From the NCBI RefSeq assembly GCF_011759585.1, contig NZ_JAAOYV010000002.1, forward strand, positions 989,510 to 1,053,509: 64,000 nucleotides of DNA, read 5' to 3'. Position 1 is the stretch's first letter, and each line of letters opens with the position of its first letter. Below the pieces are notes generated by a model that searched no databases, was not told the origin of the DNA, and was given only the letters and a program-made list of their open reading frames with translations. The DNA comes from Frigoribacterium endophyticum. Its GTDB lineage: Bacteria; Actinomycetota; Actinomycetes; Actinomycetales; Microbacteriaceae. Positions 33,517 to 41,180 of the stretch are shown one piece after another. Position numbers and translations under genes: made by a program.

Positions 33517-33801
33517 ATGAGGGGACAGGCGAGGGTCGCGACCGTGCTGCTGACGGCGGCGCTCGGCGCTGTCGTGCTCGCCGGCTGCGGCGACGACGAG
33601 CCGGTCGTCGAGGTGACGCCGAGCCCCGTCAGCCCCACCGCGACTCCGGAGCCCGCGACGCCCGAGCCCACGCCCGCGCCGACCGTGACCGTGCCCGCCT
33701 CCCCCGGCGACGGCGCGTCGGAGCCCGGACCGGCCCCGACCTCGCTCGTGCCCGTGCCGCGCGAGGAGGACGAGTTCAAGACCATCCCCCCGCAGACCTG
33801 A
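33517..33801 (+). CDS. Small Pro-rich lipoprotein
   Basis: A 94-residue secreted lipoprotein: basic start MRGQAR, hydrophobic VATVLLTAALGAVVLAG and lipobox LAGC, then an acidic Pro/Thr-rich stretch (VTPSPVSPTATPEPATPEP) that looks like a cell-wall spacer. No folded domain. TAGGCT at 33505-33510 lies six bases before ATG. Function unknown. Confidence 0.75.
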   Translation: MRGQARVATVLLTAALGAVVLAGCGDDEPVVEVTPSPVSPTATPEPATPEPTPAPTVTVPASPGDGASEPGPAPTSLVPVPREEDEFKTIPPQT

Positions 33802-33813
33802 GGGTCGAGGCCG

Positions 33814-33875
33814 GGCGGGCGGGTGCGACCGGGACGGGCCGTCACGGTCGCCCGGCGGGGTCGCACTCGCCCGCC
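33814..33875 (+). terminator. 17-bp hairpin after the lipoprotein gene
   Basis: Arms 33814-33830 and 33859-33875 pair over 17 positions with one G-T wobble. It lies 13 bases after the lipoprotein stop. Confidence 0.7.
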
Positions 33876-33913
33876 GATACCTGAACAACGGGCGGGCGCC
33901 GGGCAGGACGACG

Positions 33914-33949
33914 ACGGCGGGGCGCCTCCCGAGGGAGTCGCCCCGCCGT
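33914..33949 (-). terminator. 11-bp perfect hairpin after the transglycosylase gene
   Basis: ACGGCGGGGCG (33914-33924) pairs perfectly with CGCCCCGCCGT (33939-33949), downstream of the minus-strand transglycosylase-like gene ending at 33985. Confidence 0.75.
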
Positions 33950-33984
33950 GAGCGGGTCAGGCGATGCCGATCAGCCGGCGCCGA

Positions 33985-34887
33985 TCAGTACCAGTTGACC
34001 GACTGGCTGTGGCCCCAGGCGCTGCACGGGGTGCCGTACGCGCGCTTGATGTAGTCGAGGCCCCAGGCGACCTGCGTCGAGGCGTTGGTCGCCCAGTCGC
34101 TGCCGGCGGTGGCCATCTTGCTGCCCGGCAGGGCCTGCGGGATCCCGGTCGCGCCGCTGGGGTTGTAGGCCTGATAGTTCCAGCCGGACTCCTTGGTCCA
34201 GAGGTTCACGAGGCAGCCGTACTGGTCGCTGCCCCAGCCGTACTTCGACGAGGCGAGGGACTGCGCGGTGGCCTTGGCGCCGGCGGGCGTGTTCTGCGCG
34301 GCGAGGGCCGCGGCGGCGTCGGCAGCGGCCTTCGCGGCGGCGGCGGCCTGCGCCTCGGCCTCCGCCTGGGCGGCGGCCGCAGCGGCGGCAGCGGCCGCAG
34401 CGGCGGCCTGGCGGTCGGCCTCGGCGGCGGCGGACTGCACGGTGCGGGCGCTGTCGACGGTCGCGGCGACCCGGTCGGCGAGCGTGTCGGCGTCGAGCGA
34501 CTCGTAGTCGGCCAGGGAGGCGACGCTGGTCTGCAGGGCCGACGCGTCGACCTTGCCCTGCGACGACGCGACGACCTGCGACGCGGCGTCCATCGTGGCC
34601 TTCGCCTGCGCGTCGGCGAGGGCGGACGCGATGGCGTCCTCCTGCCTCTCGGTCTCGGCGGCGTGGGCGGCGGCGACGGCCTCGGCCGACGGCGCACGGT
34701 TCACGAGGGCGAAGCCGGAGCCAGCCACGAGGGCGACCGCGGCGATCGAGCCGACGGCGACGGTGCGCCGACGGGCGGTGCGACGCCGGGCGGAGGCGAG
34801 CTCGCGGCGGGTGGGGGCGGCCGCGGCGGGGGCCGTCGGCCTCGTGCCCTCGGCGGGCACGGTGGCGCTGGTGTTCTCGGGGGTCAT
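33985..34887 (-). CDS. Lytic-transglycosylase-like cell wall protein
   Basis: A 300-residue envelope protein: cytoplasmic Arg-rich tail, one membrane helix (VAVGSIAAVALVAGSGFAL), a long Ala-rich coiled coil (about residues 60-200, coded by GCN-rich DNA) and a C-terminal SLT-like domain (YGCLVNLWTKESGWNYQA with the candidate catalytic Glu, then GATGIPQALPG and AWGLDYIKRAYG). Such proteins trim peptidoglycan at division or resuscitation. ATG 34887 is used; a TTG three codons upstream is possible. The 390-bp upstream region holds no gene. Confidence 0.82.
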   Translation of the reverse strand: MTPENTSATVPAEGTRPTAPAAAAPTRRELASARRRTARRRTVAVGSIAAVALVAGSGFALVNRAPSAEAVAAAHAAETERQEDAIASALADAQAKATMDAASQVVASSQGKVDASALQTSVASLADYESLDADTLADRVAATVDSARTVQSAAAEADRQAAAAAAAAAAAAAQAEAEAQAAAAAKAAADAAAALAAQNTPAGAKATAQSLASSKYGWGSDQYGCLVNLWTKESGWNYQAYNPSGATGIPQALPGSKMATAGSDWATNASTQVAWGLDYIKRAYGTPCSAWGHSQSVNWY

Positions 34888-35280
34888 GTCGTCCAATGCT
34901 CGGCCGACCCGCGCCTCCGGAGGGGGTCCGGGTGCTCCTCGAGGGAGCGGGCACGCGTCACGCGGGGGCGATCACCGCGCTGGCGGTGTCGGACGGTCCC
35001 TCCGGATCTCGGGGCACGGCGTCTCCGGCCTGCGGGGGCAGGCTCCCGGGGTTCGGGCGAGACGGCGCGAGGACGCGTCAGCGTGATGGGGTCGGTGTCG
35101 GTGGTGCGGCAGGGCTCGGGGCCCGGTCCTTCGTCCGCGCTCCCGCGGGGGACAGGGCGTACGCGCAGACGAAGCCTCGAGCATGCACGCCCGGCCTGAA
35201 CGGGACCGACCGGGTTCCTGGCAAATCCCTGTGCGCTCTCGACCTCGCTGCACATGCCCAGGTCGGAATGTGCGGGCAGC
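34888..35280. other. Gene-free region upstream of the transglycosylase gene
   Basis: A 393-bp stretch with no convincing ORF. It begins with a GACCCGCGCCTCC element (34906-34918). A structured leader for the cell-wall hydrolase gene would fit, since c-di-AMP riboswitches precede such genes in actinobacteria, but I cannot match that consensus by eye. A relatively A+T-rich stretch at 35215-35228 could hold a promoter. Confidence 0.4.
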
Positions 35281-35526
35281 TCAGTGCAGGCGGGTGAACC
35301 GGGGGCCGTCGTGGTCGCCCCGGGTCACGTGCGCGACGAAGTCGGTGAGGGGGCGCACCCAGAACGAGTAGTCGTCGTAGAGCTTGCGGTAGAAGACCAG
35401 GGGCTCCTCGGTCTCGCTGTGCCGGCCGGTGCCCACGACCTCGTAGAGGGCGCCCTTGAAGTGGCGGTAGATGCCGGGCTCGGGAGGCGCGGGCAGGGTC
35501 GCAGGGGCGGGCGTCGGCTCGGTCAT
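35281..35526 (-). CDS. DUF1653 family protein
   Basis: An 81-residue protein of the DUF1653 family, beta-rich, with the signature GIYRHFKGALYEVVGTGRHSE, LVFYRKLYDDYSFWVRPL and FTRLH at the end. Function unknown; its length is typical. TAGCCT at 35533-35538 (minus strand) lies six bases before ATG, indicating a leaderless transcript. Confidence 0.87.
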   Translation of the reverse strand: MTEPTPAPATLPAPPEPGIYRHFKGALYEVVGTGRHSETEEPLVFYRKLYDDYSFWVRPLTDFVAHVTRGDHDGPRFTRLH

Positions 35527-35560
35527 GCGCCCAGGCTAGGACGCCTCCGGCCCGCGACGC

Positions 35561-35616
35561 ACCACGTCCTCGCACGGGAACCACGCCGCGGCGTGGCTCC
35601 TCGGCGAGGACGTGGT
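35561..35616 (-). terminator. Large nested hairpin after hxlA
   Basis: Outer arms ACCACGTCCTCGC (35561-35573) and its complement (35604-35616) enclose a 16-bp perfect palindrome (35581-35596). It lies 27 bases beyond the hxlA stop and would end the hxlBA transcript. Confidence 0.75.
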
Positions 35617-35642
35617 TCGTCAGCGAGGAGGCGGTGGTGCCG

Positions 35643-36266
35643 TTACTTGATCGCGGCGCGGATCTCGGCGGCGGCACCGGCGACGTCGTCGGCCGAGTAG
35701 ATCGCGGCGCCGGCGACGGCGACCTGCGCGCCGGCGTCCTGCACGGAGCCGACCGTGGCGGCCTTGACGCCGCCGGCGACCGAGAACGGCACGCCCGAGG
35801 CGCGGCCGGCCTCGAGCAGCTTCTCGAAGGTGAAGCCCTCCTCGGCCTGCTCGTCGAGGCCGGCGTGCATCTCGACGAACTCGGCGCCGAGCGCGACGAC
35901 CTCCTTGGCACGGGCGGCCTTGTCGCTGACGCCGATCAGGTCGACGACGATGCCCTTGCCGTGCGCCTTCGCGGCCTTGACCGCACCCGCGATGGTGCTG
36001 TCGCCGGCGACGCCGAGCACGGTGACCAGGTCGGCACCGGCCTTGAAGGCCTCGTCGGCCTCGAGCTCGCCAGCGTCCATCGTCTTGAGGTCGGCGAACA
36101 CGATCTTGTCGGGGTGCGCCTCCTTGATGGCGGTGATGGCGCGGAAGCCCTCCGCCTTGATCAGCGGGGTGCCGAGCTCGATGATATCGACGCTCGGGGC
36201 GGCGGCGGCCGCCAGCTCGAGGGCGGCGTCGGTGGTCAGGGTGTCCATGGCGAACTGCAGCTTCAT
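35643..36266 (-). CDS. hxlA: 3-hexulose-6-phosphate synthase
   Basis: Condenses formaldehyde with ribulose 5-phosphate to hexulose 6-phosphate, the first step of the ribulose monophosphate pathway. 207 residues, KDPC/OMPDC-type TIM barrel. Visible: LQFAMDTL at the N-terminus, IIELGTPLIKAEG, the catalytic FADLKTMDAGELE (DxKxxD), and AGGVKAATVG near the phosphate site. AAGGAGCACCAC precedes ATG. It follows hxlB by 52 bases, and the pair is a two-gene operon for formaldehyde detoxification or assimilation, or for making ribulose 5-phosphate in reverse. Confidence 0.94.
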   Translation of the reverse strand: MKLQFAMDTLTTDAALELAAAAAPSVDIIELGTPLIKAEGFRAITAIKEAHPDKIVFADLKTMDAGELEADEAFKAGADLVTVLGVAGDSTIAGAVKAAKAHGKGIVVDLIGVSDKAARAKEVVALGAEFVEMHAGLDEQAEEGFTFEKLLEAGRASGVPFSVAGGVKAATVGSVQDAGAQVAVAGAAIYSADDVAGAAAEIRAAIK

Positions 36267-36318
36267 GTGGTGCTCCTTCTGTGGTGGGGTGAGGGGGTGT
36301 CGAGGAGGCGCGGTGCGG

Positions 36319-36918
36319 CTACTCGAGGTTGGCGTGGCGGGGCCACATGTCGTCGGCGCTCTGGCCCGACCGCTGCCAGAGGGCGTGGAACAGCGCGTCG
36401 CCGACCAGCACGACGACCTGCTCGAAGAGGCCGCCGGCGTACTGCGCCGAGGCGGCCCCCGAGCGGTCGAGCTTGTCGGCGGCGGGCACGATCAGCACGG
36501 CCGTGGCGACCTCGGCCAGGGGCGACGAGTCGTCGGTGGTGACCGCGGCGACGCGGGCCCCGGCGTCGACGGCCGACCGGGCCGCGCCGACGATGCCGCC
36601 GGTGGTGCCCGAGCCGCTCGCCGTGAGCAGCACGTCGCCCTCGCCGATCGCCGGCGCGGTCACCTCGCCCACGACGTGGACGGTGAGGCCCAGGTGCATG
36701 AGGCGCATGGCCGTCATGCGGAGCGCAAGGCCCGAGCGGCCGGCTCCGTGCACGAAGACGCGGCGCGCCCCCGAGAGCAGGTCGGCGACGGCGGCGAGGC
36801 CGTCGGGGTCGGTGTCGACGACGGCACGGACGGCCCGGTCGACCTCGGCGCGCACGAGGTCGAGCGCGACGGAGGGGACGGCGGCGTCGGGGTGGTCGGC
36901 GGTGTCTGCGGGAGGCAT
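36319..36918 (-). CDS. hxlB: 6-phospho-3-hexuloisomerase
   Basis: SIS-domain isomerase of 199 residues that converts hexulose 6-phosphate to fructose 6-phosphate. The SIS sugar-binding motifs VFVHGAGRSGLALRMTAMRLMHLG and LTASGSGTTGGIV are clear, as is the C-terminal LFEQVVVLVGDALFHALWQ. AGGAG precedes ATG 36918; TAGACC also sits seven bases upstream. It is the first gene of the hxlBA operon, divergent from a HATPase-LuxR regulator 102 bases away. Confidence 0.93.
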   Translation of the reverse strand: MPPADTADHPDAAVPSVALDLVRAEVDRAVRAVVDTDPDGLAAVADLLSGARRVFVHGAGRSGLALRMTAMRLMHLGLTVHVVGEVTAPAIGEGDVLLTASGSGTTGGIVGAARSAVDAGARVAAVTTDDSSPLAEVATAVLIVPAADKLDRSGAASAQYAGGLFEQVVVLVGDALFHALWQRSGQSADDMWPRHANLE

Positions 36919-37020
36919 GGCTCCTGGTCTACGCGCACCGCGCCTCCCCGGGGCCGTCCGTCCGGTGGGGGCGACCTGCCCGAACGGGTAGGTCGAGGAG
37001 GCGCGGGTAGGGTCGGGCGG

Positions 37021-37851
37021 GTGACCGACCACGACCTTCCGCTGCCCTCGCCCGCCAGCCGGGCCCTCGTCGTCGAGCACGCCCGGGCCGTGTCGGACCT
37101 CGTCGACCGGCAGGCCCTCACGCTCGAGTCGCTGCTCGCGACGCTCCGCTCGACCCGGCTCGACGACCGCGCCGCCCGGACGCTCGCGACCGAGATCGCG
37201 GCCTCGGCCATGGTCGAGATCCGCACCGAGACCGACCAGCAGCGCTCGCTGCTGCTCGAGCCGGTGGTCGGGGCCTTCGCGCGACTCCGGAACGACCTGC
37301 GGCCCCTCGTGCGGTTCGGCGACCTCGACGTGCAGTTCGTCGAGCCGCCCGCGACCGGCCGGGCCCTGCCCGGCGAGGTGGCCCACGCCGCGCGCGCCAT
37401 CGTGCGGAGCGCGGTGCTCGCCCTCGTCGACTCCGGGCGGTCGAGCCGGGTACGGATCCAGTGGGACTGCGACGGGCTCAACCTGCTGATCGGGATCCGC
37501 GACGACGGGGCCGGCGAGCTGACGGTGCACGACGACTCGCTGCGGCCGATCGCCGAGCGGGTCGCGGCGCTCGACGGCTCGCTCGACGTGGCGTCGACGC
37601 CGGGGTGGGGCAGCGACGTCGCCGTGACGCTGCCGCTCGACCCGCCCGCGGAGCCGGGCAGCCTCGACGAGTCGGTCGCGCTCAGCCCGCGCGAGCGCGA
37701 GGTGCTGCGGCTCGTCGCGTCCGGGGCGCGCAACCGGTCGATCGCCCAGGCGCTCGGCATCAGCGAGAACACGGTGAAGTTCCACGTCTCGAACCTGCTG
37801 CGGAAGGCCGGGGCCGCGACCCGAGCCGAGCTGACCGCGCTCGCCCGGTAG
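37021..37851 (+). CDS. LuxR-type regulator with histidine-kinase-like ATPase domain
   Basis: A 276-residue regulator combining an N-terminal helical region, a HATPase_c-like domain (residues about 120-205; G-boxes LIGIRDDGAGEL and GWGSDVAVTLPL) and a C-terminal LuxR HTH (LSPREREVLRLVASGARNRS, ISENTVKFHVSNLLRKAG). No receiver domain or phospho-accepting His box is seen, so it may be a one-protein switch gated by ATP binding. TAGGGT at 37008-37013 lies seven bases before GTG. Divergent placement suggests that it controls hxlBA. Confidence 0.8.
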   Translation: MTDHDLPLPSPASRALVVEHARAVSDLVDRQALTLESLLATLRSTRLDDRAARTLATEIAASAMVEIRTETDQQRSLLLEPVVGAFARLRNDLRPLVRFGDLDVQFVEPPATGRALPGEVAHAARAIVRSAVLALVDSGRSSRVRIQWDCDGLNLLIGIRDDGAGELTVHDDSLRPIAERVAALDGSLDVASTPGWGSDVAVTLPLDPPAEPGSLDESVALSPREREVLRLVASGARNRSIAQALGISENTVKFHVSNLLRKAGAATRAELTALAR

Positions 37852-37942
37852 GGGGGCTGGCGGCGCCCCGGCTCCGGTCGGCCCGCCCCCGCTCCCGCAC
37901 CAGCCCCACCCCACCCCAGCCCACCCCAAGCTCCCGGTCTCT

Positions 37943-37958
37943 CTCTCAAATTTGAGAG
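37943..37958. promoter_or_regulatory. 16-bp perfect palindrome upstream of the L,D-transpeptidase gene
   Basis: CTCTCAAATTTGAGAG is an A+T-rich perfect palindrome in very GC-rich sequence, 106 bases before the L,D-transpeptidase start. It has the form of an operator for a dimeric regulator. A C-rich tract of CCACCCCAGC repeats (37900-37930) precedes it. Confidence 0.6.
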
Positions 37959-38063
37959 CGATCCGCGCCGGAGGAGCGCAGGGACGAGGGAGTCGCGGGT
38001 CGAGATCACAGATCACTCTCGTTCTGCCCGGAGCGGCCCCTCGCCGGGCAGACTGGACACACT

Positions 38064-39119
38064 GTGGACGAGACACCGGACGCGACGCCCCCCGCCCCGC
38101 ACGGCCCCGACCGGCCGGCGGACGTCGGCACGCCCGCGGCCGCGGCCGCCGCCGCCCCCGCCGCCGACGCCGGCACCGACGCCGCACCCCGCCGCCGCCT
38201 CCCGCGCCGCACCGCCCTCCTCGCCGGCGCCGCCGCGCTGGCCCTCGTCGCCGCGGGCACCGTCGCCGTCGCCGTGACCCGCGGCGAGCCCGCCGCCGCG
38301 CCGACCTCCGCGCCCGTCGCCGCGCCGACGCCCAGCCCGAGCCCCACCGCCACCGCCGCGCCGGCCCCGGCGGCCGTGCCCGCGCCTCCCTCGCCCGAGG
38401 CCCTGGCCGCGCTCCCGCTCGCGTTCTTCGACGCGGTCGTGCCCGAGCTGCTCGACGGCGGCGACCTCACGCCGACCAACCAGTGGACGATCGCGACCCC
38501 GCGAGCCGCGCTCGTCGCCCTCTACGCGAGCCCCTCCGCCGACGCGGCCCCGGTCGCGACGTTCGGCGCCACCGTCCCGACGCTGAACCGGCCCGCCGCC
38601 ACCGCGGTCTGGGGCACGAGCCCGGGCCTCGACGGCGGCATGGTGCTCGTGGCGACGCCCGCCCGCAACGCCACCCCCGGCGACGGCGGGGTCGCCGCCG
38701 CCCCGAGCGCGACGTTCGCCTGGGCACGGGCGGCGGACTTCACGCTCAGCCCCGCGACGCAGTCGGTGCTCGTCGACAACGCCAGCTCGGTGATCTCGGT
38801 GCTCGGCCAGGACGGCGCCGTCTCGGCGCAGGAGGTCGCCCGTCTCGGCTCCCCCGACGACCCGACGCCGGCCGGCACGGCCACCTACATGGAGGCCAAC
38901 TACGTCGACCCGAGCATCGGCTACACGCAGGGCCAGCCGATCGCGCTGACCGGCGCGCACTCGCCGCTGCTGGCGGGCTACGGCGGCAACTCCGCGCTGA
39001 CAGCGATCCACTACTACCCCGACCCCACCGGCTCCTCGCACGGGTGCGTCCGGGTGTCGGCGGCGATGACGCAGGCGCTGGCGACGCTGCCCGTGGGCAC
39101 GCCGATCCAGTTCACCTGA
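38064..39119 (+). CDS. L,D-transpeptidase (YkuD domain)
   Basis: Cell-wall cross-linking enzyme of 351 residues that forms 3-3 peptide links. Cytoplasmic tail, one membrane helix (TALLAGAAALALVAAGTVAVAV), a Pro/Ala spacer, and the YkuD domain at the C-terminus with the catalytic SHGCVRVS motif preceded by AIHYYPDPTGS. The first 40 residues are disordered. Start GTG 38064; a CAGACT element is nine bases upstream and a GGAGTCGCGGGTC copy lies further up. Confidence 0.87.
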   Translation: MDETPDATPPAPHGPDRPADVGTPAAAAAAAPAADAGTDAAPRRRLPRRTALLAGAAALALVAAGTVAVAVTRGEPAAAPTSAPVAAPTPSPSPTATAAPAPAAVPAPPSPEALAALPLAFFDAVVPELLDGGDLTPTNQWTIATPRAALVALYASPSADAAPVATFGATVPTLNRPAATAVWGTSPGLDGGMVLVATPARNATPGDGGVAAAPSATFAWARAADFTLSPATQSVLVDNASSVISVLGQDGAVSAQEVARLGSPDDPTPAGTATYMEANYVDPSIGYTQGQPIALTGAHSPLLAGYGGNSALTAIHYYPDPTGSSHGCVRVSAAMTQALATLPVGTPIQFT

Positions 39120-39124
39120 CCGCG

Positions 39125-39161
39125 GGAGGCGCGGGCGGGGCCGGGCGCGCACCGCGCCTCC
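39125..39161 (+). terminator. Terminator made of an inverted GGAGGCGCGG pair
   Basis: GGAGGCGCGG (39125-39134) and CCGCGCCTCC (39152-39161) form a 10-bp perfect stem six bases after the L,D-transpeptidase stop. Confidence 0.75.
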
Positions 39162-39240
39162 CCCAGGGCCTGCTGAAGAGATCTGCACGAGTTCGTCAGG
39201 ATCCGTCCTGCGGCGACATTCCTAGGTGAGGGGGGTGGAC

Positions 39241-39786
39241 ATGGACCTGACGACGGAGAGCGACTCCGATCTCGTACGACGCACGGCGACGGGCGACCGG
39301 CACGCGCTGTCGACGATCTTCGACCGCTACGCGCCGGCCGTGACCCGGTACGCGTGGGCGCTGGTCGACAGCCGCATGGACGTCGAGGAGGTCGTGCAGG
39401 ACACGCTCGTCACGATGTGGCGGCGGTCGGCCGAGATCGTGCTGCACGACGGGTCGCTGCTGCCCTGGCTGCTCGTCGCGTGCCGCAACCACGCGATGAA
39501 CCTCCGTCGCAAGCGGGTCCGCGACTCCGCCGACGAGCTGCCGCTCGACCTCGCCGACCTCGACCAGGAGGACGCGGCCGAGGCGCGGGAGCGGCTCCGC
39601 TGGGTGCGCGCCGAGATCGACGCCCTCAGCCCCCTCGACCAGCAGGTCATCGAGCTGTGCCTCATCGAGGGACGCTCCTACGCCGAGGCCGCGAAGGCCC
39701 TCGGCATCAGCGTCGGCTCCCTCACCCAACGGGTGAGCCGGAGCCGCGCCCGACTCAGGAAGGCGGTGACGAACGATGGACGTTGA
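39241..39786 (+). CDS. ECF-type RNA polymerase sigma factor
   Basis: Group 4 (extracytoplasmic function) sigma factor, 181 residues. Region 2 is FDRYAPAVTRYAWALVDS with DVEEVVQDTLVTMWR; region 4 is LSPLDQQVIELCLIEGRS with YAEAAKALGISVGSLTQRV. ATG 39241 is chosen over GTG 39226 and 39235 because AGGGGGG lies just upstream. Its last 11 bases overlap the next gene, which codes for a membrane protein and is probably the anti-sigma factor. Confidence 0.9.
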   Translation: MDLTTESDSDLVRRTATGDRHALSTIFDRYAPAVTRYAWALVDSRMDVEEVVQDTLVTMWRRSAEIVLHDGSLLPWLLVACRNHAMNLRRKRVRDSADELPLDLADLDQEDAAEARERLRWVRAEIDALSPLDQQVIELCLIEGRSYAEAAKALGISVGSLTQRVSRSRARLRKAVTNDGR

Positions 39787-41047
39787 GCCCCCCGTCGGTG
39801 ACGACCTGAACCGCATGCTCGTCTCGATGAAGCAGCAGGTGCTGCAGCGAGCGGCGACCGAGCCCCCCGCCAAGCCCCGCCCGTGGGCCCGCCGGCACCT
39901 CGGCCTCACCCTCGGCCTCGTGGCCCTGCTCGGCATCGGCGGCGCCTCGGGCGCCCTGGCGCTCGTGCTGCCCTCGCCGTTCGAGGCGGCCGCGCCGGCC
40001 TCGCCGACGAGCACGCCGGAGCCCTCGGCGACGCCGCGCGCGACGGCGACCCCGACCTTCACGCCGACGGCGCCCGAGCAGGACCCGGTGCCGCGGCCCG
40101 CGTACGACGTGGACTGCGCGACGCTCGGCGACCAGATCGGTGTCGGCCAGCTGGTCGAGGACTCGGCGCCCCTCACCTGGGGCCCCGAGCACTTCGACGT
40201 GACGAACGCGGCCTACCTCCAGGCGGGTGCCCTCACCTGCTCGTGGACTCCCGAGGGCTACCCCTACGCGGAGTACCGCGTCGGGGTGACCGTCTCCCCC
40301 GCGGGGGACCGTGGTCGGGAGTGGATCTCCGGGCTCCGCGAGTCGGGCCTGGCGAGCCTCGGCGAGGGCGACGTCTCGGCGGTCACCTGCCCGGAGGGCA
40401 CGATCTTCTGCAACACGTCGGTCGTGGCGGGCCCGTGGTGGATCGAGACCACGAACTACGCCCGACCGGACGCCGTTACCGGGGAGAGGGAGACCCTCAC
40501 CCCGGACACGATCCGCCCCGTCGTGCAGGCGCTCCTCTCGGAGCTCGCCACGGTCACGCCGCCCCGCCCCTGGCTGGTGCCCGACGGCGCCTGGCAGGTG
40601 TCGGGCTGCGAGGCCCTGCCCACCCCGGCCGTGATGAGCGAGGCCGTCGGCGGTGTCACGTACGAGGCACCGCGCGACCTGCTCGAGGAAGCCCCCCTGA
40701 CCGGGATCCGGACCACGCAGCTGAAGGAAGGCCAGTGCGCGTGGCAGTCCAGCCCTCCGCCGGGCGAGAGCCAGGTGCTCAGCGACATCTCGGTCGGCTG
40801 GATCAGCGGGGGCGGCTGGGCCCCGGGCACGGCCACGACGCCCGGCACGCCGGTGCAGGTCGAGGGAGCCGACCGGGCCAGCGTCCAGTGCTACGAGGAG
40901 GAGGGCGCGTCGTGCTGGGTGGACGTCGTCGTCGGTGACAGCTGGATCCGTCTCCAGGGCAGCGTCTTCTCCGAGTACTCCGAGGACGACGCACGGCGCC
41001 TCATCCCCGCCGCGGAGGCGATCATCGCCGCGGGCACGCGCGGCTGA
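39776..41047 (+). CDS. Putative membrane anti-sigma partner
   Basis: A 423-residue protein: 44-residue cytoplasmic part, one membrane helix (LGLTLGLVALLGIGGASGALALVL), a Pro/Thr-rich spacer, then two similar external domains of about 150 residues, each with two Cys pairs (for example VDCATLG with LTCSWTPEGYPY, and SGCEALP with GQCAWQSSPPP). No zinc-binding HxxxCxxC motif, so it is not a ZAS-type anti-sigma. The 11-bp overlap with the sigma gene implies coupled translation and a functional pair. The external duplicates may sense an envelope signal. Confidence 0.7.
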   Translation: MDVEPPVGDDLNRMLVSMKQQVLQRAATEPPAKPRPWARRHLGLTLGLVALLGIGGASGALALVLPSPFEAAAPASPTSTPEPSATPRATATPTFTPTAPEQDPVPRPAYDVDCATLGDQIGVGQLVEDSAPLTWGPEHFDVTNAAYLQAGALTCSWTPEGYPYAEYRVGVTVSPAGDRGREWISGLRESGLASLGEGDVSAVTCPEGTIFCNTSVVAGPWWIETTNYARPDAVTGERETLTPDTIRPVVQALLSELATVTPPRPWLVPDGAWQVSGCEALPTPAVMSEAVGGVTYEAPRDLLEEAPLTGIRTTQLKEGQCAWQSSPPPGESQVLSDISVGWISGGGWAPGTATTPGTPVQVEGADRASVQCYEEEGASCWVDVVVGDSWIRLQGSVFSEYSEDDARRLIPAAEAIIAAGTRG

Positions 41048-41054
41048 CGAGACC

Positions 41055-41080
41055 CGGCTCGGCGCGGGGGCGCCGGGCCG
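41055..41080 (+). terminator. Hairpin after the anti-sigma candidate
   Basis: CGGCTCGGCGC (41055-41065) pairs with GCGCCGGGCCG (41070-41080) around a GGGG loop, with one T-G wobble, eight bases after the stop. Confidence 0.75.
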
Positions 41081-41180
41081 TGGTCGGCCGCCGGGGGGCG
41101 GTCGGCCCGGGGTCGGGGGCCGGTGCGGGGGCACCGGTCCACGACCTCGTCACACGGGATGCGCGGGAGGCCGCTGCAGG

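Noticed and set aside
34888-35280. Possible c-di-AMP (ydaO-type) riboswitch before the cell-wall hydrolase gene
   Set aside because: Context would fit, but the conserved helices of that class could not be matched by eye. A covariance search with the ydaO-yuaA model would decide.
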